A stretch of DNA of 64,000 bases from Chloroflexota bacterium (GTDB taxonomy: Bacteria > Chloroflexota > Anaerolineae > UBA4142): contig JACRMI010000088.1 of assembly GCA_016215025.1 (NCBI GenBank), positions 1-64,000 on the forward strand. Direction: 5' to 3'. The position numbers were made by a program, and so were the translations under genes. Numbering within the stretch: the stretch's first letter is position 1; each line of letters starts with the position of its first letter. Shown here piece by piece: positions 18,045 to 27,706 of the stretch. A model generated the notes under the pieces. It did not search any database. It saw only the letters and a program-made list of their open reading frames with translations, and was not told the DNA's origin.

Positions 18045-18365
18045 TTATTTTTCGATCACCAGCCGGGATTTGTCTGCGGATACGATCTTGAGCGAGCGAG
18101 TCGGTTTTTTCTTTGCACCTAGGTAAAAATTCAAGGTGTTGTCGTTTTCGAGCGCCCATGAGCCGGATGTTTCACTCGGTTCGTCGGTGGGCGCAATGCC
18201 CCGGTTGATGAGTTTGCCCCCGGCTTTGAGTTCAAAGCCAGTGCGACCACGCGAGGGAGGAAACTTGAAAGTGGCGGGTCGAAACACCATTTGCGTTTCG
18301 GTATCCTCTTCGTGCGAGTGGATCCAACTTTGGGTCAATGCATCCTGATTCACTTGACGAGGCAT
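18045..18365 (-). CDS. Small conserved hypothetical protein
   Basis: 106 residues, soluble, no signal peptide. The C-terminal half (G-S-W-A-L-E-N-D-N-T-L-N-F-Y and L-K-I-V-S-A-D-K-S-R-L-V-I-E) has the beta-strand spacing of a lipocalin-like barrel, but I do not recognise a named family. ATG 18365 is chosen; TTG 18377 is too close to the AAAGG site. It lies 21 nt after the M43 protease gene and probably shares its transcript, as a possible partner. Confidence 0.65.
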   Translation of the reverse strand: MPRQVNQDALTQSWIHSHEEDTETQMVFRPATFKFPPSRGRTGFELKAGGKLINRGIAPTDEPSETSGSWALENDNTLNFYLGAKKKPTRSLKIVSADKSRLVIEK

Positions 18366-18386
18366 TGTATCACCCAACCTTTCCGA

Positions 18387-19298
18387 TCAAGTGCCGATCT
18401 GACTACGGGGACCGTCGAGGGTTGCCCACATTCGCACCACTTGTTGCGGCGTGAATAAGAACATCGCGTCGTCGTCCACATAGTCCATGTAATTCATGAA
18501 CATATCGCCATTCGGACCGTTGTTGCATGAGATGCGTGGGAACTTGGGCTTGCCGTAATTGGGTGTCGCCGCATTCGGCGTATCTTCCACAAAATCTGTG
18601 CCGCTGCAATCTTCGGTGTCCCCCCAAATATGGCGAAGATTTAGCCAATGTCCGACTTCGTGCGTTGCTGTGCGTCCCAGGTTGAACGGTTTGGTGGCTG
18701 TCCCATTGGTTCCGAACGCGGTATTCAAGATGACCACGCCATCGGTCCTGGAGGGACCGCCGGGAAATTGGGCGTAACCCAATAGCCCTCCGGCAAGCGT
18801 GCAGACCCAGATGTTCAAATATTTTTTCGTGGGCCAAGCATCTTTGCCACCCTGCGCAGTTCTTTTCACGGTATCGCCGGTGCCAAACGATGTGCGGGTC
18901 GTCATGGTCCGCGTGATGCCAGTGGTCGGCTTGCCGCTTGGGTCCTTCGTCGCAAGCGCGAATTGAATACCGCTCTCGGACGGCATTCCTTTCCAAACTT
19001 GTGGAATCTTGGACTTGTCGGCGTTTGTAGCGGCATAATCGCGGTTCAAGGCTCTGATCTGACTCTTTATTTGCGTGGTTGAAATATTCTCGGCGGCCGT
19101 ATTGTAGACGACGTGAACGACCACGGGGATGACACGCGGTATCCGAATTATCAACGACGACACCATTCGCCGGGCGGTCTGATCTTGCAATGCCATTTGG
19201 TTACGTCGAAAGCTTGGATCGGTTTCAAGCAAGCGAAAATGTGCCTGCATGGCCCCGCACTGTCTTCGAGTCGGTGGCTTGATTTTTTTCGTTGCCAT
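18387..19298 (-). CDS. M43 (pappalysin/cytophagalysin) family zinc metalloprotease
   Basis: 303 residues. Metzincin signature H-E-V-G-H-W-L-N-L-R-H (three zinc histidines and the catalytic Glu), followed by a Met-turn in D-M-F-M-N-Y-M-D-Y. The C-S-G-T-D-F-V-E-D-T-P segment after the zinc site is typical of M43B. M43 enzymes are usually secreted, yet no classical signal peptide is visible (the start is M-A-T-K-K-I-K). AAAGGAGG precedes the ATG. The gene sits upstream of, and probably with, the small 106-residue protein. Confidence 0.9.
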   Translation of the reverse strand: MATKKIKPPTRRQCGAMQAHFRLLETDPSFRRNQMALQDQTARRMVSSLIIRIPRVIPVVVHVVYNTAAENISTTQIKSQIRALNRDYAATNADKSKIPQVWKGMPSESGIQFALATKDPSGKPTTGITRTMTTRTSFGTGDTVKRTAQGGKDAWPTKKYLNIWVCTLAGGLLGYAQFPGGPSRTDGVVILNTAFGTNGTATKPFNLGRTATHEVGHWLNLRHIWGDTEDCSGTDFVEDTPNAATPNYGKPKFPRISCNNGPNGDMFMNYMDYVDDDAMFLFTPQQVVRMWATLDGPRSQIGT

Positions 19299-19405
19299 TG
19301 GTCCTCCTTTGAATCGGGCATGAATCGATTGGTTCGGGACGCGAAAAGCAAAACTTACTATTCAAACCATAACCGAGAAAAATGGTTCTGGGGTGCCACC
19401 TCCTT

Positions 19406-19636
19406 CTACATTTCGTCGACCGCTTTTTTGGCTTCCGCCAAACCCACGCCGGTCTTGTCACGATAAAGTTTGATGGCTCCGATCTTGTCGCCGCGCCGGA
19501 TGAGTGCGACAACATCCTCAAAGCCCTGCGGAGCAAAATTCGCCAATTCTGCTTCCAGCCCAAAATGCTTGATGAGAAAATTTACTTTGTGTTCCAATTG
19601 GAGAATGCGCTGTCGTGCTTCACTGTCAATGTCCAA
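19406..19636 (-). CDS. L7/L12 C-terminal-like small protein, TTG start
   Basis: 76 residues. The C-terminal part (D-K-I-G-A-I-K-L-Y-R-D-K-T-G-V-G-L-A-E-A-K-K-A-V) matches the ribosomal L7/L12 C-terminal fold. An N-terminal helical segment replaces the L7/L12 dimerisation region. Such proteins are not ribosomal stalk components as such; role unknown. The start is TTG with AAGGAGGG at ideal spacing, a clear case where the ribosome site decides a non-ATG start. Confidence 0.8.
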   Translation of the reverse strand: MDIDSEARQRILQLEHKVNFLIKHFGLEAELANFAPQGFEDVVALIRRGDKIGAIKLYRDKTGVGLAEAKKAVDEM

Positions 19637-19682
19637 CTATTCCCTCCTTGGATTGATCACTTGCCTCTTGGCAAGAATTCAC

Positions 19683-20231
19683 TTACTCAAAAATTTCCTT
19701 CACCGGGACAGCAAATCCTGGCAATACATCATCGCCATCCAACGTGTCCTTGATTGTTAGCACATGTACCTTGTCGAGCGATCGATAGACTGTGATCGTT
19801 TGGGTCTTGGGATGAACGATCCAAACCAGCTGCGTTCCTGCTTGGAGATACTCTAATACTTTGCCATCGACTTCTTCAACCGTATCTTCAGGCGAAACCA
19901 CTTCGACGGCAAGATCGGGCGCGCCGTCGAAAAACCCTTCGCGGCGTTTTTGTTTTGCCGCATGTTCCGCGGCGACAAACGCTGCATCGGGAGCACGCAC
20001 AGTGTCGGGATTGTGCGAGAGAATGAAACCAGTTTCTGCGCCGTAGGCCTTACCCAGTTTGTGTTTGCGAACGAATTCGCGCAATAAAGAACCGATTGCA
20101 AGCGCAATTTCTCCATGTTGATGTCCTGCTGGTGTCATTTTGACGATTTCTCCTTTGACCAGTTCGATGTGTGCGTTGTTCGGCATCCGTTCCAATTCTT
20201 CGGCTGTCACCAAACGAGTTTGAAGATCCAT
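19683..20231 (-). CDS. Uma2 family (DUF820) PD-(D/E)XK nuclease-like protein
   Basis: 182 residues. Uma2 hallmarks: R-L-V-T-A-E-E-L-E-R-M-P, E-L-V-K-G-E-I-V, P-D-A-A-F-V, and P-D-L-A-V-E-V-V-S-P-E-D with the acidic residues of the nuclease-like core. Uma2 proteins are numerous in Chloroflexota and cyanobacteria and their substrates are unknown. Upstream on the minus strand is an extended -10 (TGGTATAAT), then TGGAGGT before the ATG, so it has its own promoter. Confidence 0.88.
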   Translation of the reverse strand: MDLQTRLVTAEELERMPNNAHIELVKGEIVKMTPAGHQHGEIALAIGSLLREFVRKHKLGKAYGAETGFILSHNPDTVRAPDAAFVAAEHAAKQKRREGFFDGAPDLAVEVVSPEDTVEEVDGKVLEYLQAGTQLVWIVHPKTQTITVYRSLDKVHVLTIKDTLDGDDVLPGFAVPVKEIFE

Positions 20232-20272
20232 CCCGTACCTCCAGCTTGCTTATTATACCACACCCCGCCTAC

Positions 20273-20311
20273 AAAAAAAGACTTGCAAAGTGTCAAACAC
20301 TTTGCAAGTCT
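20273..20311 (-). terminator. Rho-independent terminator after pgk
   Basis: Perfect 15-bp arms 20279-20293 / 20297-20311, followed on the minus strand by seven T. It ends the yvcK-gap-pgk operon. Confidence 0.9.
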
Positions 20312-20350
20312 GATTACTGTTTACCGAAAACTGATTACTGGCTTTACTGG

Positions 20351-21526
20351 CTACTTGTCGTTCAACGCCGCGACGCCGGGCAGCGTTTTGCCTTCGAGGA
20401 ATTCGAGCGATGCGCCGCCCCCAGTGGACACATGCGTCATTTGCTTGGCGACGCCTGCTTTCTTCACGGCGCTTGCGCTGTCGCCGCCGCCGATCACAGT
20501 CGTTGCGCCGCTCGTCGCCAAGAGTTTTGCGATGGCAAATGTGCCTTCCGCAAATTTGGGTATTTCGAACACGCCCATGGGACCATTCCAGACGACGAGT
20601 TTTGCGCCCTTGAGTGCATCACTGAACGCGTCGATGCTCTTGGGGCCGATGTCCATCATACGCCAGCCCGCCGGTATCTTATCGACATCGACCATTTGCG
20701 AATTGGCATTCGCATCGAACTTGTCGCCGATGACAGCATCGACAGGCAGCAAGAGCTTATCCCCCGATTTTGCGAGGATGCCCTTTGCCGTCTCAATCGA
20801 ATCTTTTTCGACGAGACTATCTTGCATGTTATAACCCTTGGCGGCGAGGAATGTGTTCGCCATGCCGCCGCCGATCATGAGCTGGTCGCATTTCGCCAAA
20901 AGGTTTTCGATCACGGCGATCTTATCGCTGATCTTTGCGCCGCCGAGGATGGCGATGTACGGATGCGCAGGATTCAGCGTCGCGCGTCCCAAGTATTCAA
21001 GTTCTTGTTCCATGAGGAAACCGGAAACGGCGGGCAAGTATTTTGCAACGCCTTCGGTGCTGGCGTGGGCGCGATGCGCGGAACCAAAGGCATCGTTGAC
21101 ATACATTTGTCCAAGCGCTGCAAGTTTCTTGGCAAACTCTGGATCGTTCTTTTCTTCTGTTTTGTGAAAGCGAACATTCTCCAGCATCAACACATCGCCT
21201 GGCTTGAGTGCATCTGCCAGCACTTCCACTTCGGGACCGATGCACTCGGATGCCATTTGCACCGGTTTGTTCAGCAACTTGCTCAACGCTTCCGATGCGG
21301 GTTTGAGACTGAAATCAGCTTCATAGCCCGTACCCTTTGGTCGTCCCAGGTGGCTCATCAAAATCAGTGCTGCACCTTGGTCAAGGACGTATTGAATCGT
21401 CGGAAGAGACGCGCGAATGCGTTTATCGTCAGTCACAACGCCCTTGTCCATCGGCACGTTGAAATCGACGCGCATGAGGACGCGCTTGCCTTTGAGGTCG
21501 ATGTCGCGTACGGTTTTTTTATTCAT
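20351..21526 (-). CDS. pgk: Phosphoglycerate kinase
   Basis: 391 residues, normal bacterial length. Catalyses ATP formation from 1,3-bisphosphoglycerate. Signatures: [39 protein letters not shown] and the C-terminal G-G-G-D-S nucleotide loop. Last gene of a yvcK-gap-pgk operon, separated from gap by an 83-nt palindromic spacer. Confidence 0.96.
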   Translation of the reverse strand: MNKKTVRDIDLKGKRVLMRVDFNVPMDKGVVTDDKRIRASLPTIQYVLDQGAALILMSHLGRPKGTGYEADFSLKPASEALSKLLNKPVQMASECIGPEVEVLADALKPGDVLMLENVRFHKTEEKNDPEFAKKLAALGQMYVNDAFGSAHRAHASTEGVAKYLPAVSGFLMEQELEYLGRATLNPAHPYIAILGGAKISDKIAVIENLLAKCDQLMIGGGMANTFLAAKGYNMQDSLVEKDSIETAKGILAKSGDKLLLPVDAVIGDKFDANANSQMVDVDKIPAGWRMMDIGPKSIDAFSDALKGAKLVVWNGPMGVFEIPKFAEGTFAIAKLLATSGATTVIGGGDSASAVKKAGVAKQMTHVSTGGGASLEFLEGKTLPGVAALNDK

Positions 21527-21535
21527 AGTGAACCT

Positions 21536-21607
21536 GGAAGTTGGAAGTTAGAAATTGGAGGTTGGAAAGACTCGCTCTAACTTCCAACCTCCAACGTCCA
21601 ATTTCTA
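21536..21607. repeat. Palindromic spacer between gap and pgk
   Basis: GAAGTTAGAAATTGGAGGTT near 21541-21563 is partly complementary to CTTCCAACCTCCAACGTCC near 21583-21605. It looks like an intergenic repeat inserted within the operon, and may fold in the mRNA between the two genes. Confidence 0.6.
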
Positions 21608-21609
21608 AA

Positions 21610-22620
21610 TTAGAGTTTACTTGCGACCATCGCCGTCACATCGGCGAGGCGGCACGCATAGCCCCACTCGTTGTCGTACCACGCGACGACCTTGACCATG
21701 TTGCCCAGCACAACCGTATCCATCGAGCTAAACACGGATGAGAACGTCGTGCCGCGCAAGTCACTGGAGACGAGCGGTTCGTCGGTCACATCGAGGATGC
21801 CTTTCATTGGACCGGCGGCGTACTCAAGCATCGCTTCGCGAATGGCTTCCTTCGATGCTTCTTTGTTCAAGATCACCGTAAAGTCTACGACGGAAACAGT
21901 GGTGGTTGGAACGCGGAAGGCCATGCCCGCGAATTTGCCTTTGAGTTCGGGGATGACGAGACCGACCGCTTTCGCTGCGCCAGTTTCCGAGGGCACGATG
22001 TTCTGGGCTGCGGCGCGCGCATCGCGCAAATCTTTTGCACCCAGGTCTTGCAGCTTTTGCGAGTTGGTGTACGCGTGTACGGTCGTCAAAATGCCGCGGT
22101 CGATGCCGAACTTGTCGTTCAACACTTTGGCGACGGGTGCGAGACCGTTCGTCGTGCAGGATGCGTTGGAGATCATGCGATGCTTGGCTGGATCGTATTT
22201 ATTATCGTTCACACCGAGAACGATCGTAATATCTTCGTTCTTCGCCGGTGCGCTGATGATGACTTTTTTCGCGCCGCCGGAGTTGATGTGTCCAATTGAC
22301 TTGGTCGCATCGGTGAACAAGCCGGTCGATTCGATCACGACATCGACGCCCATATCCGACCACTTGATCGCGTTCAAATCTTTTTCGGCGCATACCTTGA
22401 TGGGCTTGCCATCGACGACGATGTTACCATCTTTCGCTTCGACCTTGCTGTCGAACGCGCCGTACGTCGAGTCGTATTTGAGCAAGTGCGCGTTGATCGC
22501 TGGATCGAAAAGGTCGTTGATGGCAACCACTTCGATGTTGTTTGCCTGACGTTGTTTGATGGTGCGATAAACCAAGCGTCCGATTCGTCCAAATCCGTTA
22601 ATACCAATTCGGGTTGTCAT
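21610..22620 (-). CDS. gap: Glyceraldehyde-3-phosphate dehydrogenase, type I
   Basis: 336 residues. N-terminal NAD-binding [11 protein letters not shown], catalytic Cys in S-N-A-S-C-T-T-N, and a C-terminal [11 protein letters not shown] 22620 has AAGGAG about 10 nt upstream and overlaps the yvcK stop by 4 nt (ATGA). The longer open frame to 22713 is therefore rejected. Glycolysis and gluconeogenesis enzyme; translationally coupled to yvcK. Confidence 0.96.
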   Translation of the reverse strand: MTTRIGINGFGRIGRLVYRTIKQRQANNIEVVAINDLFDPAINAHLLKYDSTYGAFDSKVEAKDGNIVVDGKPIKVCAEKDLNAIKWSDMGVDVVIESTGLFTDATKSIGHINSGGAKKVIISAPAKNEDITIVLGVNDNKYDPAKHRMISNASCTTNGLAPVAKVLNDKFGIDRGILTTVHAYTNSQKLQDLGAKDLRDARAAAQNIVPSETGAAKAVGLVIPELKGKFAGMAFRVPTTTVSVVDFTVILNKEASKEAIREAMLEYAAGPMKGILDVTDEPLVSSDLRGTTFSSVFSSMDTVVLGNMVKVVAWYDNEWGYACRLADVTAMVASKL

Positions 22621-23933
22621 TTTAAATTTTCTCCTTGAGAATTTTGGTTTGCATGTTGCTGATTGTACCACTTTATGATTTCTTTCGCCAGTTTGCGCGG
22701 ATCGTGTCGCCACGGCATGGCTTCGTCTACGAGATCGGTCACGATAATTTCATAATCTTCAAGCTGGCCTTGGCGCAGGCGCACAACCTGGGTCCGCAAT
22801 TGCGATGACCAAGGAATCGAAAAATTGTTATTTGCGATGAGGGTTGAAAAAACTCCTTTGCCAACGTGCTGTTGCAGCGCGTCGAAATGGTCTTCTACGG
22901 TAAAGTCATCGGTCTCGCCCGGTTGCGTTGCAACGTTGCAAATGTACACCTTTTGCGCTTGCGCTGCGGCTAAGGCATTGCGCACATCTTCGACGAGTAA
23001 ATTCGGGAGCACACTAGTGTAAAGGCTGCCTGGACCGGCGACGATCAAGTCTGCATCGAGAAGGGCACGCACGACGCCAGGATAGGCGGGCACGTGTTCC
23101 GGCTCCAGATACACGCGCTCGATCGGTTTGCCGCGATGAGTAATTTCCGATTCGCCGTTGACGCGATGCAGTTCGGGTTCGCGAGTTTCCGCGCACAGCG
23201 TCACGTTTTCCAAAGTCGATGGAAGTATTTGGCCGCGCACAGCCAGCACGCGGCTCGATTCTAACAACGCCCGTTCAAAATTTCCGGTGACACCCGCCAT
23301 CGCCGCAATGAATAAATTGCCGAACGAGTGTCCTTCCAGCCCGGAGCCTTCGCCAAATCGATATTGCAGCAGCGAAGTCATCAATGGTTCTGAATCGGCC
23401 AGCGCGGCGATGCACTGTCGAAAATCGCCGGGCGGCAACATCCCCAGTTCGCGGCGCAAACGACCGGAGCTGCCGCCGTTATCGGCAACGGTGACGATGG
23501 CGGTAAGATGGTCGGTGTGTTCTTTCAAGCCGCGCAGCAAGGTCGATAATCCGGTGCCGCCGCCAATCGCAACGATTTTTGGTCCCGCTTTGCGCGCGCG
23601 CTTGCGATACAACAAATCGATCAGGTTCGTGTCGGGAGTCGCGAATACGGAGACGAGGGTTTCGGAAAGTTTGGCGATGCTGACTGCAATCAACGCAATG
23701 CCCACGAGGCCAAAGAGAGCACCACGCCAATAGTGATCGATGAATTGCAGGGTGAGATAATAAAAAATCGAGGGGAGCGTTACTTCACGGTAAACGCTGA
23801 CCAGCAAGTAAGCGAAACCAAGCCCTAGGATCGTCACGCCGAAGAAAAGCAAAAGCAGCCAGCGTTTGACTCCCAAGCCAACGTAAAGCCATTTCCAGGA
23901 AAGGTGTTGAAAGAAGCGTGAGGAAAATTTCAC
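22617..23933 (-). CDS. yvcK: YvcK/CofD-like gluconeogenesis factor with N-terminal membrane segments
   Basis: 438 residues. Two N-terminal hydrophobic segments (about residues 25-50 and 65-95) precede a UPF0052/CofD-like domain: [30 protein letters not shown] and P-G-S-L-Y-T-S. YvcK of Bacillus binds UDP-sugars and is needed on gluconeogenic carbon sources. The start is probably GTG 23933, with AAGG 9 nt upstream. The TTG at 23966 lies inside the -10 box of the promoter and cannot be the start. First gene of an operon with gap and pgk. Confidence 0.9.
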   Translation of the reverse strand: MKFSSRFFQHLSWKWLYVGLGVKRWLLLLFFGVTILGLGFAYLLVSVYREVTLPSIFYYLTLQFIDHYWRGALFGLVGIALIAVSIAKLSETLVSVFATPDTNLIDLLYRKRARKAGPKIVAIGGGTGLSTLLRGLKEHTDHLTAIVTVADNGGSSGRLRRELGMLPPGDFRQCIAALADSEPLMTSLLQYRFGEGSGLEGHSFGNLFIAAMAGVTGNFERALLESSRVLAVRGQILPSTLENVTLCAETREPELHRVNGESEITHRGKPIERVYLEPEHVPAYPGVVRALLDADLIVAGPGSLYTSVLPNLLVEDVRNALAAAQAQKVYICNVATQPGETDDFTVEDHFDALQQHVGKGVFSTLIANNNFSIPWSSQLRTQVVRLRQGQLEDYEIIVTDLVDEAMPWRHDPRKLAKEIIKWYNQQHANQNSQGENLK

Positions 23934-23965
23934 TTGAGCGACCTTGCTATGTTTCTCACAGAGCA

Positions 23966-23994
23966 ATTATAGCCCAAGCCGGAGACAATTACAA
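23966..23994 (-). promoter_or_regulatory. Promoter of the yvcK-gap-pgk operon
   Basis: Minus strand TTGTAA (23994-23989), 17-nt spacer, TATAAT (23971-23966). Predicted start near 23959, leader about 26 nt. Confidence 0.75.
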
Positions 23995-24072
23995 ATTAAA
24001 AATGAGCAAATGACAAATGGCGGCGATATTGCGCAGCTTGCCCACTGCGAGCGAGTCACTCGTGCTACCTTA

Positions 24073-26820
24073 TTACGGAATTTGAAGCGGTGCGAGTAGG
24101 ATACGATCTTGTCCATCGGCGAGTTTGAGACGCGCACCTGTCGTTGGATCATACAATCCAATTTCGATTTGGTACGTGCCTGTTGAAACATTTTCCAACG
24201 CGAGCGAATGATTATCGGTAATGTATTCATTTTCGATCCAGCCGGTCGTGGGGAATTCGCCGTTGTTGGGCATCGCGTCGTTTGCTGCCACAACCTTATT
24301 CGCCGGATCGAGCAAATGGACGAAGACAGTATACGATGTGTCTGTCATTCCCAGTGCGCGCCAATACAGCGTAACCTGAACTGTTTTTGATTCAACGTTG
24401 TTTTTCAGATCGTAACCCAGCAACTTGATCTTGCTATCAAACGTCGCTTCAGTTTTGTTCGCAACCCCGGGCGCGGTCATCACGCGCGTGCGATTCTTGA
24501 TTTGGATCTGTCCCAAGTGCGCGGTGGTCGGCACAAATGGCAGCAAGGTCGAGCCGAGCAATTCCTGATTGCGTGATACGGCGAGCTTGACCGAATAAGT
24601 TCCATCGGTGATGTTGGCAGGCAAGCGAATTGGGAGCCAGTCGCGCACGAAAATATTCGGCTGCCATTCGAAGGGTGGATAGCCCAGACTGATGAGCGTA
24701 TCGCGGCTCGCCACCTGATGATTGTTTGAATCTTCCAACCAAAGATGCACGTTCAAATTGTCGGGCAATTTCAATTCGCCGCCATGCCACAAAATCGTCA
24801 AGGGTAATTCATCGCCTGGACGAATCGGTTTGTCTTCGCTTGTTTCCAACGAATAGCCAGCCAGCGACAGTTTGCCAAAATCGGCGGAGGCAGTGTGCGC
24901 GATGTTCCACAGATCGCGATGGGGCGTGCGCGTGTCAGGACCGAGTTGAATCTTGGTGATATCTTTCTGCCCGACGACCTCACCCGATTTCGCGTCGTAC
25001 AGCGTGACGTTGAGCGCATAATCGCTTGGCGTTACGCCGGGAAAGATGGGCACGTCGTACGTATCGACAATCATTTCGCCAGGTCGCCATGCGGTCGTTG
25101 GATAGGCATTCCTGACCGGACGTTGATCGATTTGACCAAAGACGCGCCGGTCACTGCGCATCACTTTGATCGAAACCATGGCATCGGCGTCGATTTTTTC
25201 ATCGACTTGCCAGTAGAGCGTGACGCGCAAAAATTTTCCATTCTCGGCGTGCCAGAGATTGGGAATCGCAGCGAGCCGCGCTGAATCGACAGCATAGCCG
25301 ATCAATCGCACCGCGCCAAAATCGGCGTCGAGCGGTTGCGAGATTTTGGGAGCGATCGTCACTGGTTGTGGTTGCACGCGAATCAACGGACCGAACGACG
25401 ACAGCGAATATTTCTCCGGCGCGCCTTTCAATGGTCGAGTGATATACACAATTCGATTTTGTTTTAACGCACTCGCTATGGCGGCGAGACGATCGGATTC
25501 TTTATCGGCGGCAATGGTTTGCACATCGGGACGGATTCCGCGATTCTCTTGGAAATAGCGGAGCAAAGTCACCTCGCCCAAGATTCCAACGACGGACGAA
25601 CTGGGTTCGAGTGGCTGGTTGAGGATGTCGAGACCATTGTCGTGGACGTCCCAGGATTGCGAAAGGTCGTTGGTTGGATAGTTGGTTAGTAAAAGATTCG
25701 TGGGAATGACTAACGCAAGAATGAAAATGATCGGATACGTGACGCGTGATACGTGACGCGTGAAAATATCCAAGAGACCGTCAACACTTGCGCCTGTAAT
25801 GAGCGCAATTAGGAGAAACGTCGTAAGAAAGTGGACTTGGACGTCTGCGGTTTTGTAGTTGAATGCGAATCCTGCTTCGGCGATGAGTGCGACGACGAGC
25901 AACATCCATTCGCGCGGACGACGCAAAAGCCAGAGAATGCCAAGCACTGCAAGCGCTAGCCCCGCGACGGTAAATTGTGCGTTGAACATCGCTCCGTAAT
26001 ATGGCGCGTCATGCTGCACGGCAAGCGGATTCGACGTGAGGAAATCGGCGTACTTGGATGCCATCACCCACTCGATGAAACCTTGCAGCGTGTTCCCGTA
26101 CGTTCCATCGGCAGAACCGACGTTGCCGCGAAGAGGGAGATAAAGGTACAAGCTTAAAGGTAAAAGGAAAAAGAGCGCGGCACGGGAAAGGGTTTTGAAA
26201 TCGCGGATTATATTTCTGTTAACGAGCAAAACGCAGAACGCAATAGCGGGGTAGAGCAAGAGAATGAGTCGATGGTGAGCGAGACCGAGTCCCATCATGA
26301 AAGCGAGAAGATAAAAGCGGCGACGTGCGTTATCAAGGTTTCCACTTTGGAATTCTTCGCGCCAGATGAGCGTAAGGTATAGCAAGCCGGCGACGATCAG
26401 CATCTGCATCGTATACGTTTCGGCGATAACCGCTTGTGCCCAGAAGGTTTCTCCAACGGCAAACGTCAGCGCACCCATCATCGCCGCGATGCGATAGGTG
26501 GTTAGATGACGAATGACCATGTAGATCATCGCTACTGCAAGCGCTCCGTTCAACGCGGAGAACAAATTCAATCGAAAAGCTGGGTCGTTTAGCGGCACGA
26601 ACAGTGTGAACAGTTTGCCGACAAGCGTATAGAATGGGTAGCCCGTTTGGTGAAGGATTCCCAGGCGTGGGACGACGTATTGAAATTCGAGTGTGTCGTC
26701 GAAGAGAAATGCGACCGAGGGTGCGAGGGTTCGTAGGTAGAGTACGAACGTGAGGAGAAAGAGAATTACGCTGATGAGTACGTCGCGCTTGTTATTCCAA
26801 AGGTCAGTTAAGGTTTTCAT
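24073..26820 (-). CDS. DUF2723 multi-pass membrane protein, glycosyltransferase-like
   Basis: 915 residues. The N-terminal half has about ten transmembrane helices with DUF2723 features (T-L-A-P-S-V-A-F-L-F-D-D-T-L-E-F and H-Q-T-G-Y-P-F-Y-T-L-V-G-K). This matches GT-C-type and TMEM260-related O-glycosyltransferases. The C-terminal half (about 480-915) is soluble, with several beta-sandwich units. Likely a lipid-linked sugar transferase acting outside the membrane. There is no Shine-Dalgarno; a promoter abuts the start (GTG 26823 or ATG 26820). Residues encoded at about 25737-25770 derive from a repeat-like sequence (see findings). Confidence 0.8.
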   Translation of the reverse strand: MKTLTDLWNNKRDVLISVILFLLTFVLYLRTLAPSVAFLFDDTLEFQYVVPRLGILHQTGYPFYTLVGKLFTLFVPLNDPAFRLNLFSALNGALAVAMIYMVIRHLTTYRIAAMMGALTFAVGETFWAQAVIAETYTMQMLIVAGLLYLTLIWREEFQSGNLDNARRRFYLLAFMMGLGLAHHRLILLLYPAIAFCVLLVNRNIIRDFKTLSRAALFFLLPLSLYLYLPLRGNVGSADGTYGNTLQGFIEWVMASKYADFLTSNPLAVQHDAPYYGAMFNAQFTVAGLALAVLGILWLLRRPREWMLLVVALIAEAGFAFNYKTADVQVHFLTTFLLIALITGASVDGLLDIFTRHVSRVTYPIIFILALVIPTNLLLTNYPTNDLSQSWDVHDNGLDILNQPLEPSSSVVGILGEVTLLRYFQENRGIRPDVQTIAADKESDRLAAIASALKQNRIVYITRPLKGAPEKYSLSSFGPLIRVQPQPVTIAPKISQPLDADFGAVRLIGYAVDSARLAAIPNLWHAENGKFLRVTLYWQVDEKIDADAMVSIKVMRSDRRVFGQIDQRPVRNAYPTTAWRPGEMIVDTYDVPIFPGVTPSDYALNVTLYDAKSGEVVGQKDITKIQLGPDTRTPHRDLWNIAHTASADFGKLSLAGYSLETSEDKPIRPGDELPLTILWHGGELKLPDNLNVHLWLEDSNNHQVASRDTLISLGYPPFEWQPNIFVRDWLPIRLPANITDGTYSVKLAVSRNQELLGSTLLPFVPTTAHLGQIQIKNRTRVMTAPGVANKTEATFDSKIKLLGYDLKNNVESKTVQVTLYWRALGMTDTSYTVFVHLLDPANKVVAANDAMPNNGEFPTTGWIENEYITDNHSLALENVSTGTYQIEIGLYDPTTGARLKLADGQDRILLAPLQIP

Positions 26821-26829
26821 CACGCTGGG

Positions 26830-26857
26830 ATGATAACACAGACTGGAAAAATCGCAA
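26830..26857 (-). promoter_or_regulatory. Promoter abutting the DUF2723 start codon (leaderless)
   Basis: Minus strand TTGCGA (26857-26852), 16-nt spacer, TATCAT (26835-26830), then 6 nt to GTG 26823 or 9 nt to ATG 26820. No ribosome site is visible. Confidence 0.55.
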
Positions 26858-26935
26858 AAGCGTGGGATGAGCAGTGCGCCAAGCTCCCGATCCTGAGCGT
26901 CAACTTTATGGTACGAGTGTGGTTTGTAGGTTAGC

Positions 26936-26984
26936 AAGGTAAGTCATGCACTTAGTTGACTTACCTTCTATAATAAGGTACAAT
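26936..26984 (+). promoter_or_regulatory. vapBC promoter with overlapping palindromic operator
   Basis: TTGACT (26956-26961), 17-nt spacer, TACAAT (26979-26984). An 11-bp perfect inverted repeat (AAGGTAAGTCA 26936-26946, TGACTTACCTT 26957-26967, 10-bp gap) covers the -35 box, as expected for VapB/VapBC autorepression. Confidence 0.75.
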
Positions 26985-27011
26985 CTCAAGCAGAATGTAG
27001 AAAGGAGAGCT

Positions 27012-27236
27012 ATGGAAACCTACATAACCGTCAAGGGACAGATCGTCATCCCGGCGGCATTACGGCGCAAGTATGGCATGAAAGCGGGAACAAAGATCCA
27101 AATTTATGACGAAGGCGAACGCATTGTGCTAAAACCTGTCACTGCGGATTATTACCGAAATCTCAGAGGATCACTCAAAGGCAAGAAAGCATTGAAAGCC
27201 TTGATCGCTGATCGGGCGGCAGAAAAGGAACGCTGA
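27012..27236 (+). CDS. vapB: VapB-type antitoxin, AbrB/SpoVT swapped-hairpin family
   Basis: 74 residues. The N-terminal AbrB DNA-binding fold (Y-I-T-V-K-G-Q-I-V-I-P-A-A-L-R-R-K-Y-G and G-T-K-I-Q-I-Y) is followed by a charged tail that would bind and block the toxin. ATG 27012 has AAAGGAG upstream. The toxin gene begins 2 nt after this stop. The palindrome covering its promoter is the likely autoregulatory site. Confidence 0.9.
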   Translation: METYITVKGQIVIPAALRRKYGMKAGTKIQIYDEGERIVLKPVTADYYRNLRGSLKGKKALKALIADRAAEKER

Positions 27237-27238
27237 AA

Positions 27239-27649
27239 ATGACCATGCGCAAGGTACTAGACAGTTTTGCCCTTATTGCTTACTTTGAAGATGAGCCAGG
27301 CGCGGCAGAGGTAGAAACGCTATTGACGCAAGCCGAGAAAACGGGCGTTAAACTACTGATGTCGGTTATCAATCTTGGCGAAGTTTGGTGCGACATTGCG
27401 CGATCTTATTCTGCGCAAGTTGCAGAAGAAAAACTGCACGAAGTCCGAGGGATGGCAATCGAAATCATTGATGTCGACTGGGAACTCACATATCAAGCCG
27501 CACAGTTGAAAGCAAAAGCGAAATTGGCTTATGCCGATTGCTTTGCGGCGGCGTTAGCCATGCAAAATAATGCCGAGTTGATCAGCGGAGACCCTGAATT
27601 TAAGCAACTGGCGAGTCAAGTCAAAATGCATTGGCTGCCGCAAAAATAA
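27239..27649 (+). CDS. vapC: VapC-type PIN-domain toxin ribonuclease
   Basis: 136 residues. PIN-domain acidic residues Asp8 (V-L-D-S-F-A), Glu48 (N-L-G-E-V-W), Asp100 (A-Y-A-D-C-F-A) and Asp118 (S-G-D-P-E-F) are all present, so the nuclease looks intact. VapC toxins cleave tRNA or rRNA when freed from VapB. It follows vapB by 2 nt. Confidence 0.9.
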   Translation: MTMRKVLDSFALIAYFEDEPGAAEVETLLTQAEKTGVKLLMSVINLGEVWCDIARSYSAQVAEEKLHEVRGMAIEIIDVDWELTYQAAQLKAKAKLAYADCFAAALAMQNNAELISGDPEFKQLASQVKMHWLPQK

Positions 27650-27706
27650 GCCATTTTGATTTTTTTCTCGCAATCGCGTAAGATGGAAAGCACACAGAGG
27701 TGACCC

